The notes under the pieces were generated by a model. The model worked only from the letters and a program-made list of their open reading frames with translations. It was not told the DNA's origin and searched no databases. The translations under genes were made by a program, and so were the position numbers. A stretch of DNA of 5,353 nucleotides from Clostridium sp. (GTDB taxonomy: Bacteria; Bacillota; Clostridia; Clostridiales; Clostridiaceae), in the NCBI GenBank assembly GCA_003539755.1, contig DPOH01000250.1, forward strand, positions 1-5,353. Reading direction: 5' to 3'. Below are positions 1 through 5,353 of this stretch, in pieces. Each line of letters opens with the position of its first letter. Position 1 is the first letter of the stretch.

Positions 1-102
1 AAATTGTCTGGTCGACACGTCATTATTTTTACCTTTTTTATTTTTGCTATTGGTTTTTATATATTAGGAAATTACCTTTTTTACTTTTGGTATGGGGCTT
101 GA
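1..102 (+). CDS. C-terminal end of a putative membrane protein (5' truncated by window)
   Basis: Reading from base 1, 33 codons stay open to a TGA at 100-102. The peptide has a short polar start (KLSGRH) and then a long hydrophobic, aromatic stretch (VIIFTFFIFAIGFYILGNYL) ending in FYFWYGA. This looks like a last transmembrane helix with a very short tail. The stop lies 28 bases before the mannanase ATG, a spacing that would suit co-transcription. Caution is needed: the DNA is very T-rich, so hydrophobic residues appear in the other forward frames too, and frame 3 is also open well past this point. No start or family motif is visible, so no function can be given. Confidence 0.35.
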   Translation, partial: KLSGRHVIIFTFFIFAIGFYILGNYLFYFWYGA

Positions 103-130
103 TGAAAATATATTTTAAGGAGTGTTATTT

Positions 131-2308
131 ATGGTTAGAAAGAAAATATTCAAAAATGTATCTTATATATTAGCTTTATCTTTTATTACAACTATAGGAG
201 GTAGTAATATATTCCTAAGAAAAGTATATGCACAGAGTGAAGCTGTATATTCAGATAAAATATCAGTGCCACAAAAACAGGATGTTATAAATATATCACA
301 ATTAGATACACAGTCTAATATTAATTTGGTTGATTTTAATGCAACAAAGGAAACTCGTGCTTTGTATTCATATTTAAGGGCTCTTGGAAAAACAGATAAA
401 GTATTATATGGACATCAAAATGATACGCATAGGAAAGCAGTTTTAAATGATTCTTTTAGTAATTCTGATACAAAGGATGTAACTGGATCAATTTCTGCAA
501 TCTGTGGTATTGATGCATCTTATACAGCAGATGAAGTTGGTCTTACAGATGAAGATAAGGCAAATGGTATAGATGAAATACAAAAATGTGCTAATATGGC
601 AATTGATATTGATAAGCAGGGTGGAATAATTACAATGTCTGCGCATATGCCTAATTTTGAACTTGTTAAAGAAAAGGGCAAAAAAGATGATGGAAAATAT
701 GACTATTCTGAGTATTCTTCGAATATTACAACTGGTAATATCGTTGCTAGAATAATGCCTGGTGGAGACTTGAATGATGTATATTTAGGTTATTTAGATC
801 GTTTATCAGAATTAGCAAATAAGTTAAGTGATGCTGGTATTCCAGTATTGTTTAGACCTTTCCATGAAAATCATGGAAGCTGGTTTTGGTGGGGAAAGGC
901 ATTTTGCGATGAATAAGCATATAAGAATTTATATAGATACACAGTTGAATATTTAAGAGATTCTAAAAACATTCATAACTTTTTATATGTATATTGTCCT
1001 AATGGTTTTGAAAATGAAGAAGATTTTTTAAGTAGATATCCTGGTGATGAATTTGTAGATGTATTATCTTTTGATTCATATGCGTCAAATCCTTCTGCTA
1101 ACGGAAAAACAGATCCATGGATGAAAGGATTTAAAGAGGATGTTGAACTTGTTTCTTCTGTAGCAAATAAAAAAAATAAACTTTCTGCAGTTGCTGAAAC
1201 TGGAATCAATGTGGATGGTGGAACCCTTGCTGTTAATGGAAATCAAGATAAGAACTGGTTTAGTGAAGTGTCAGAAATAGTTGGAAATAGTGATATGTCA
1301 TATTATATGGTATGGTCAAATGATAATGATAAAAAGTTCTTTTCTCCATTTATGGTAAGTGAAAATAAAGGACATGAAATGATAAATGAGTTTATTGATT
1401 ATTACAATGAGGAAAATTCTATTTTTGCAGATGGAGTAGGAGCATATAAAGAAATTTCTGCTAATGTTAAAGATAAATATTCTTATGGATATATTAGTTC
1501 TCCTATATCTGGTCTAAGGATACTTGAACCAGTAAAACTAACAGCAAGACTTAATGGATACAAGGATAATCTTAAATTTGTATTAAGAAATAATGATGGA
1601 AAAATAATTAGAAAGATTAATGGAAATTTTGAAAATGGAGTTTTTACTGGAGATATAACTAAGGACGATTTGAATACTATTGGCAAGTGTAGTGGAACAA
1701 TAGAATTATACAGTGGAGAAAATAAATTAAATACAATTAATGCTATATTTAATATCAAAGAAAGAGTAAGAGATTCAAAAAATGTGGATGATTTTGAGTC
1801 TTATGGAGATGAAAACAAATTACTTCAAAAGGAATGGGCAACTAATTATGGTTCAGGATGTTATGTAGAGCCAATGTTATCATCGCAAGAAGGTAGAATT
1901 TATAGTGGTGGAAAAGGTCTAGAATTTAAATATAAGATCACAAATGAAAAGTCATCTGAAGGTTGGGCTGGAATTACAACAAATTTAAATACTGATTGGT
2001 CAGATTGTGATTCATTACAATTTTGGTGTAAACCTGATGGTAATGGCCAAAAACTTGTTATTCAAATCACAAGTAATGGTGAAGATTTTGAAGTACATTT
2101 ACCTGAATTTGCTGCTACTACAGAACCAAAGCTTTTGACAATACCTTTTAGTGAATTTAAAGGAAAAGATAATGGAACATTTGATTCTTCTCATATAGAT
2201 AGATTTGGTATTTGGTGTAATACAATAGCAGATGAGAATTCAAATAATTTAGTTAAGGTTGATTCTTCTATGTTTTTTGATGATATTAAAGCAGTAAAGT
2301 TTAACTAA
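131..2308 (+). pseudogene. Secreted GH26 endo-beta-1,4-mannanase with Ig-like and CBM11-like modules, interrupted by an in-frame stop
   Basis: The intact ancestor would hydrolyse internal beta-1,4-mannosidic bonds in mannan or galactomannan outside the cell. The start is ATG 131, eight bases after AAGGAG (117-122); the in-frame GTG at 122 overlaps that site and is rejected. Residues 1-34 form a signal peptide: a basic MVRKK start, a hydrophobic core, and likely cleavage after VYA. GH26 spans about residues 70-435. Its motif RPFHENHGSWFWWG carries the acid/base Glu246 (codon 866-868), and LSAVAETGIN carries the nucleophile Glu356 (codon 1196-1198). The 110-residue spacing matches the family (Glu212 and Glu320 in Cellvibrio Man26A). 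About 450-543 is a beta-rich Ig-like linker domain, and about 552-725 is a CBM11-like beta-sandwich (starts DDFESY, ends FFDDIKAV). No dockerin or sortase motif is seen. Codon 262 is TAA (914-916), yet the frame then continues cleanly to 2308 with family-typical residues. Only one base change is needed to restore it. The family is confident, the CBM family less so. Confidence 0.88.
914..916 (+). other. Premature TAA nonsense codon inside the mannanase reading frame
   Basis: The sequence reads FCDE, then TAA, then AYKNLYRYTVEYLRDSKN, in one frame with no insertion or deletion. The residues on both sides are typical of GH26 enzymes, where this position usually falls in an acidic stretch before a conserved Tyr. 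A GAA-to-TAA change (a single G-to-T substitution) is the simplest origin, though AAA or CAA would also be one step away. TAA is not recoded as selenocysteine (TGA) or pyrrolysine (TAG). The first downstream in-frame ATG (1121) has no ribosome binding site, so an independent second protein is unlikely. A sequencing error cannot be excluded. Confidence 0.85.
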
Positions 2309-2334
2309 TCGTAAGTCAGTAAATAAATTAAAAA

Positions 2335-2374
2335 TTTAAAAAAATTATATTTTTTTGTTGTAAATTTTTTTAAA
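2335..2374. repeat. Perfect 12-bp AT-only inverted repeat flanking the glnN -35 region
   Basis: TTTAAAAAAATT at 2335-2346 is the exact reverse complement of AATTTTTTTAAA at 2363-2374, with a 16-base spacer. A nested perfect 8-bp repeat (A7T / AT7, 2338-2345 and 2349-2356, three-base loop) shares the left arm. The A- and T-tracts just upstream of the -35 box resemble an UP element that binds the RNA polymerase alpha subunit. As AT-only DNA it could also be chance, or a weak hairpin behind the mannanase gene. Confidence 0.5.
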
Positions 2375-2386
2375 ATGAGGTATTAT
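2358..2386 (+). promoter_or_regulatory. Putative sigma-A promoter of glnN
   Basis: TTGTAA (2358-2363, four of six consensus bases) and TATTAT (2381-2386, five of six) are separated by exactly 17 bases. An A/T-tract region lies directly upstream. Transcription would start near 2393, giving a leader of about 140 bases that includes the hairpin at 2433-2475. A downstream alternative (TTAGCA 2486-2491, 17 bases, AATAAT 2509-2514) would start at about 2521, inside the ribosome binding site, so it is less likely to serve glnN. Confidence 0.55.
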
Positions 2387-2432
2387 ATTCTTGTAGTAAA
2401 AAGTTAATTAATTCAAATAAGTTGTTGGCAAT

Positions 2433-2481
2433 GGAGTCAAAAGAATGTACGTGTATATACGTATTCTTTGACTCCTTTTTT
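2433..2481 (+). terminator. Rho-independent terminator in the glnN leader (possible attenuator)
   Basis: GGAGTCAAA (2433-2441) pairs with TTTGACTCC (2467-2475). After a one-base bulge (A2442), GAAT (2443-2446) pairs with ATTC (2463-2466). After a two-base bulge, ACGT (2449-2452) pairs with ACGT (2459-2462), closing the six-base loop GTATAT. Six T residues follow at 2476-2481. This is a textbook intrinsic terminator. It could end the mannanase transcript, but it also lies between the likely glnN promoter and glnN, 53 bases before the ATG, so it may act as an attenuator. Confidence 0.85.
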
Positions 2482-2485
2482 GTGT

Positions 2486-2509
2486 TTAGCAATAATATAT
2501 TAGCAATAA
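2486..2509 (+). repeat. Direct repeat TTAGCAATAA x2 upstream of glnN
   Basis: The 10-base word TTAGCAATAA occurs at 2486-2495 and again at 2500-2509, 14 bases start to start. Both copies lie between the terminator U-tract and the glnN ribosome binding site (AAGAGG 2521-2526). The spacing is not a whole helical turn and the words are AT-rich. It could be a protein or RNA binding site or a coincidence. Confidence 0.45.
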
Positions 2510-2534
2510 ATAATTAAAGAAAGAGGCAGATAAA

Positions 2535-4628
2535 ATGGAAAAGGTTAATGAATTTTTTGGAACAAATGTATTTAATGATACTGTAATGAAGGAACGTCTT
2601 CCAAAGGCTACATATAAAGCTTTAAGAAAGACTATAGAAGAGGGAACAGCACTAGACCCTGAAGTTGCGGATGTAGTTGCATCTGCCATGAAGGATTGGG
2701 CTACTGAAAAAGGAGCTACACACTTTACACATTGGTTTCAACCAATGACAGGTATTACAGCAGAAAAACATGATGCTTTTATTAGCCCAGCTGAACATGG
2801 AAAAGTAATATTAGAATTTTCAGGAAAAGAATTAATTCAAGGTGAACCAGATGCATCTTCATTCCCATCAGGTGGACTTAGAGCTACATTTGAGGCTAGG
2901 GGATATACAGCATGGGATTGTACTTCGCCAGCATTTATTAAAGATGGTTCATTATGCATACCTACAGCATTCTGTTCATATAACGGAGAAGCATTAGATA
3001 AGAAAACTCCATTATTACGTTCAATGGAAGCTATAAATAAACAAGCTTTACGTGTATTAAGATTATTAGGAAATACTACTTCAAAGAAAGTTACTACTAC
3101 AGTAGGTCCAGAACAGGAATATTTCTTAATAGATAAGAAAATGTATGATGCTCGTAAAGATATTATTTTAACTGGAAGAACTTTATTTGGAGCAAAACCA
3201 CCAAAAGGACAAGAATTAGATGATCACTATTTTGGAGTTTTAAAACCAAGGGTTTCAGCATTTATGAAAGATTTAGATGAAGAGCTTTGGAAACTTGGAA
3301 TTTATGCTAAAACTAAACATAACGAAGTAGCTCCAGCACAACATGAACTTGCACCAGTATTTACAACAACTAATATCGCAGCAGATCAAAATCAATTAAC
3401 AATGGAAATAATGAAAAAGGTAGCAGCTAAGCATGGATTGTATTGCTTGCTACATGAAAAACCATTTGAAGGAATCAACGGTTCAGGAAAACATAATAAC
3501 TGGTCAATGAGTACAGATGATGGAATAAATCTATTAAATCCAGGTAAAAATCCACATAACAATAAGCAGTTCTTATTATTCTTATGTGCTGTAATTAAAG
3601 CAGTTGACGAATATCCAGATTTATTAAGAGTTTCAGCTGCAAATGCTGGTAATGATCATAGACTTGGAGCAAATGAAGCACCTCCTGCTATAGTTTCTAT
3701 GTTCCTTGGAGATCAGCTTGAAGATATATTAGAACAAATTGAAAGAGGAACAGCTACAAGTTCAATTGAATCTAGCGATTTAGCAATTGGTGTAGATACT
3801 TTACCTCATTTACCTAAGGATGCAACTGATAGAAATAGAACATCACCATTTGCATTTACAGGAAATAAATTCGAATTTAGAATGGTAGCTTCATCTGATT
3901 CTATTGGATGCTGTAACTATATATTAAATACAATTGTAGCAGAAAGTCTTTCACAAATTGCTGATAGATTAGAGAATGCTTCAGACATAAATTTAGAAAT
4001 AGATTCATTATTAACAGATTTAGTTAGAAAGCATAAAAAGATAATATTTAATGGAAATGGATACTCAGATGAATGGGTCGAAGAAGCTGAAAGAAGAGGA
4101 CTTCCAAATCTTAAGTCTACAGTTGAAGCTGCACAAGCTTATATAGCTGATAAGAATCTTGAAATTTTAGAAAAACATAAAGTATTATCAAGAATAGAAG
4201 CTACAGCACGTTATGAAATTATGCTTGAAAATTATACTAAGACTATAAATATAGAAGCATTAACTACACTTGAAATGGCTAAACGTCAAATATTACCTTC
4301 AGTACTTAAGTTTGAAGGAAGTTTAGCAGAATCAATAAATGCTATTAAAGCTACTGGAATTGATACAGATACTTCAGTACAAGCTGATTTATTAAAAGAT
4401 GTTTCTGTATTAGCAGCTTCGTTAAATAATAATATCAAACTTCTTGAAAAAGCAGTAGAAAAAGCTGAAGGATTTAATGGAGAGATGGTTGAATTAGCTA
4501 AAATGTATAGATATGAAGTATTTAGCCAAATGGATGCATTAAGAAGAGATGCAGATAAACTTGAAACAATGGTTGATAAAGAATTCTGGCCAATACCAAC
4601 TTATGAAGATATGTTATTTAATGTTTAG
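2535..4628 (+). CDS. glnN: Type III glutamine synthetase
   Basis: This cytoplasmic enzyme makes glutamine from glutamate and ammonia using ATP, the entry step of ammonia assimilation. At 697 residues it has the usual GSIII length, far longer than the roughly 440-470 residues of type I enzymes. Motifs in order: GPEQEYF (191-197) with active-site glutamates; HNEVAPAQHELAPVF (262-276), diagnostic of GSIII; EGINGSGKHNNWS (312-324), equivalent to the GSGMH ATP/metal segment of other classes; NAGNDHRLGANEAPP (370-384), the second GSIII signature; and RNRTSPFAFTGNKFEFR (433-449). The region after about 500 is the long GSIII-specific helical C-terminus. Known members are double-ring dodecamers and lack the adenylylation loop of type I enzymes. 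ATG 2535 lies eight bases after AAGAGG (2521-2526). Its own promoter, leader hairpin and 3' terminator make it look monocistronic. No frameshift or missing key residue is seen. Confidence 0.97.
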   Translation: MEKVNEFFGTNVFNDTVMKERLPKATYKALRKTIEEGTALDPEVADVVASAMKDWATEKGATHFTHWFQPMTGITAEKHDAFISPAEHGKVILEFSGKELIQGEPDASSFPSGGLRATFEARGYTAWDCTSPAFIKDGSLCIPTAFCSYNGEALDKKTPLLRSMEAINKQALRVLRLLGNTTSKKVTTTVGPEQEYFLIDKKMYDARKDIILTGRTLFGAKPPKGQELDDHYFGVLKPRVSAFMKDLDEELWKLGIYAKTKHNEVAPAQHELAPVFTTTNIAADQNQLTMEIMKKVAAKHGLYCLLHEKPFEGINGSGKHNNWSMSTDDGINLLNPGKNPHNNKQFLLFLCAVIKAVDEYPDLLRVSAANAGNDHRLGANEAPPAIVSMFLGDQLEDILEQIERGTATSSIESSDLAIGVDTLPHLPKDATDRNRTSPFAFTGNKFEFRMVASSDSIGCCNYILNTIVAESLSQIADRLENASDINLEIDSLLTDLVRKHKKIIFNGNGYSDEWVEEAERRGLPNLKSTVEAAQAYIADKNLEILEKHKVLSRIEATARYEIMLENYTKTINIEALTTLEMAKRQILPSVLKFEGSLAESINAIKATGIDTDTSVQADLLKDVSVLAASLNNNIKLLEKAVEKAEGFNGEMVELAKMYRYEVFSQMDALRRDADKLETMVDKEFWPIPTYEDMLFNV

Positions 4629-4723
4629 TTTTAAAATATGATTTATATAGTTATCTAAGCATTATTTTATAAAAATTAAAGTATGTTAAGAATTTTTATT
4701 TGAATATAATATTTAATAGAGAG

Positions 4724-4766
4724 ACAGTTCTACAATACCTTTTAAAGGGAAATAGGACTGTTTTTT
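4724..4766 (+). terminator. Rho-independent terminator of glnN
   Basis: ACAGTTCTA (4724-4732) pairs with TAGGACTGT (4753-4761), with one U-G wobble. The internal segment can form a small second stem (CCTT with AAGG, loop TTA), making a bulged hairpin. A run of T residues (4761-4766) overlaps the end of the stem. It begins 96 bases after the glnN stop, with no other gene between. Confidence 0.8.
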
Positions 4767-4892
4767 ATATCTATATTACAAAATGTAAGATTATCATGAT
4801 GAATTATAAGAAAAATTGATATGTAATAATTTAACTTTGAATTATAATCTCAAAAAAACATTGAATATTATATAAGAAAAATAGAATTTATA

Positions 4893-4908
4893 AAAATAAT
4901 ATTATTTT
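4893..4908. repeat. 16-bp perfect AT-only palindrome upstream of the LysR gene
   Basis: AAAATAAT (4893-4900) is followed at once by its exact reverse complement ATTATTTT (4901-4908). The centre lies about 64 bases before the predicted transcription start near 4964, close to where LysR-type regulators often bind (around -65). It is AT-only DNA in an AT-rich interval, and it does not give a symmetric T-N11-A LysR box, so operator function is speculative. Confidence 0.4.
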
Positions 4909-4928
4909 GTTAGAAAAACTATATAAAA

Positions 4929-4960
4929 TTGAATTGACAGGAAAAATATGCTATTATAAA
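4929..4960 (+). promoter_or_regulatory. Putative promoter(s) of the LysR-family gene
   Basis: Two overlapping solutions exist. The first is TTGAAT (4929-4934), 17 bases, TATTAT (4952-4957), with an extended -10 TG at 4949-4950. The second is a perfect TTGACA (4934-4939), 15 bases, TATAAA (4955-4960). The first has ideal spacing and the second the better -35 box. Both predict a start near 4964, about 70 bases before the ATG. Confidence 0.55.
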
Positions 4961-4963
4961 AAG

Positions 4964-4993
4964 AAAAAGTCTTAGGTATTTCTAAGGCTTTTT
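4964..4993 (+). terminator. Terminator-like hairpin at the 5' end of the LysR transcript
   Basis: AAAAAGTCTTAG (4964-4975) pairs with CTAAGGCTTTTT (4982-4993) over 12 bp with one U-G wobble, around the six-base loop GTATTT. The stem ends in A5/T5 tracts, so it has the form of a possibly bidirectional intrinsic terminator. It starts almost exactly where transcription from the promoter at 4929-4960 should begin. It may stop readthrough from glnN, attenuate the LysR gene, or protect the 5' end of its mRNA. Confidence 0.65.
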
Positions 4994-5033
4994 ATAGTTA
5001 AGTTATATAGTACGTTAGGGAGATGTAGTTATA

Positions 5034-5353
5034 ATGCAGATAAACAAACTTTATTATTTCGTATGTGTTGCAAAATATCTAAACTTTACTAAAGCAGCTG
5101 AAGAGTGCCATTTAGCGCAGCCAGCAATAAGCCAGCAGATAAATTCTTTGGAAAACGAGCTAGGATTTAAATTGTTTAATAGAAGTAGTAGAAATGTATC
5201 ATTAACTGATAGTGGAAAAGTTTTTTATGAAAGTGTGAAAAGTATTATTGATGATTATAATGAAGCAATACGAAAAGCAGAAAGTGTAGCGTGTGGATAT
5301 AAAGGAATTATAACACTGGGGATATGTGGTGAAACTGAAAGTCTCGTTATACC
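5034..5353 (+). CDS. LysR-family transcriptional regulator (N-terminal part; 3' end outside window)
   Basis: The visible 106 codons start MQINKLYYFVCVAKYLNFTK and give the classic N-terminal winged helix-turn-helix of LysR regulators. The helix-turn-helix lies at about residues 17-40: FTKAAEECHLAQPAISQQI, then NSLENELGFKLFNRSSRNVSLTDSG. It is followed by the linker helix (about 61-90) and the first strand of the effector-binding domain (GIITLGICGETESL). Family members are about 290-300 residues, so roughly two thirds is missing and the inducer cannot be guessed. The ATG follows AGGGAG (5017-5022) by 11 bases. The gene has its own promoter and runs in the same direction as glnN, so the usual divergent target is absent here. 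Possible targets are itself, genes beyond the window, or glnN; the sequence does not decide. Confidence 0.93.
   Translation, partial: MQINKLYYFVCVAKYLNFTKAAEECHLAQPAISQQINSLENELGFKLFNRSSRNVSLTDSGKVFYESVKSIIDDYNEAIRKAESVACGYKGIITLGICGETESLVI

Larger units (their letters stand above)
4629..5033. other. Non-coding interval between glnN and the LysR gene
   Basis: These 405 bases are very AT-rich. Every ATG I followed on the + strand meets a stop within a few codons, and no tRNA-like fold is visible. The interval holds the glnN terminator (4724-4766), an AT-only palindrome (4893-4908), overlapping promoters (4929-4960) and a hairpin (4964-4993). Good -10-like TATAAT words at 4705-4710 and 4843-4848 lack a properly spaced -35 box. 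Confidence 0.75.

Noticed and set aside
122..130. GTG at 122 as start of the mannanase
   Set aside because: It overlaps the AAGGAG ribosome binding site (117-122). ATG 131 has ideal eight-base spacing and gives a normal signal peptide start.
909..956. ATG at 909-911 overlapping the premature stop, as a reinitiation site
   Set aside because: It is in a different frame and ends after 15 codons, so it cannot restore translation of the C-terminal half.
973..1209. Minus-strand open frame of 78 codons
   Set aside because: It lies opposite the mannanase coding frame, has a low-complexity Ser/Thr-rich product and no supporting signals.
1483..1758. Minus-strand open frame of 91 codons
   Set aside because: It is a shadow of the Ig-like module; its apparent hydrophobicity is a by-product of A-rich codons on the + strand.
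1121..2308. Separate gene starting at ATG 1121
   Set aside because: It is the in-frame remainder of the mannanase. It has no ribosome binding site or signal peptide and begins in the middle of the GH26 domain.
2393..2481. ANTAR tandem-hexaloop RNA or T-box leader ahead of glnN
   Set aside because: Only one clear hairpin is present, its loop (GTATAT) lacks A at position 1 and G at position 4, and there is no T-box sequence.
2431..2517. 28-codon open frame (MESKECTCIY...) across the leader terminator, as a leader peptide for glnN
   Set aside because: No ribosome binding site precedes ATG 2431, and the frame is open largely because of the hairpin and T-tract. It would be intriguing only if conserved in relatives.
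2486..2689. Minus-strand open frame of 67 codons over the glnN start
   Set aside because: It overlaps the conserved glnN N-terminus and its regulatory region, and shows no recognisable protein features.
4705..4766. Small RNA starting from TATAAT 4705-4710 and ending at the 4766 terminator
   Set aside because: No properly spaced -35 box is present, and the hairpin is fully explained as the glnN terminator.
5023..5028. ATG-TAG start-stop upstream of the LysR ATG
   Set aside because: The ATG directly abuts the ribosome binding site, too close for initiation; ATG 5034 is the usable start.

Overview
The window is AT-rich (roughly 30% GC by eye), has strong AGGAG-type ribosome binding sites, and uses A/T-ending codons heavily. 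It encodes a secreted family 26 mannanase and a type III glutamine synthetase. Together these point to a saccharolytic Firmicute, most likely Clostridium sensu stricto (the solvent-forming C. beijerinckii / C. saccharobutylicum type). That placement is inference from gene content and composition, not from a database match.

Layout, all on the + strand. (1) Bases 1-102 can be read as the last 33 codons of an upstream membrane protein, cut by the window edge. (2) Bases 131-2308 hold a secreted multidomain beta-mannanase: signal peptide, GH26 catalytic domain, Ig-like module and CBM11-like carbohydrate-binding module. It is interrupted by one in-frame TAA at 914-916. The stop lies between the two catalytic glutamates, so neither piece alone can be an active enzyme; everything downstream stays in frame. 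(3) Bases 2309-2534 are a regulatory intergenic region: an AT-rich inverted repeat, a good sigma-A promoter, then a strong intrinsic terminator between that promoter and the next gene, and a short direct repeat. (4) Bases 2535-4628 hold glnN, an intact 697-residue type III glutamine synthetase. (5) Bases 4629-5033 are non-coding: the glnN terminator, an AT-only palindrome, a promoter, and a second hairpin sitting almost at the predicted transcription start. (6) Bases 5034 to the window end hold the first 106 codons of a LysR-family regulator.

The genes do not form an obvious pathway. The mannanase serves extracellular hemicellulose breakdown, glnN serves ammonia assimilation, and the LysR protein may or may not control either. 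The most interesting features are the single nonsense codon in an otherwise well preserved mannanase, and the promoter-then-terminator arrangement ahead of glnN, which suggests control by transcription attenuation or antitermination. I see no clearly new multigene system, mobile element, CRISPR array, tRNA or rRNA in the window.
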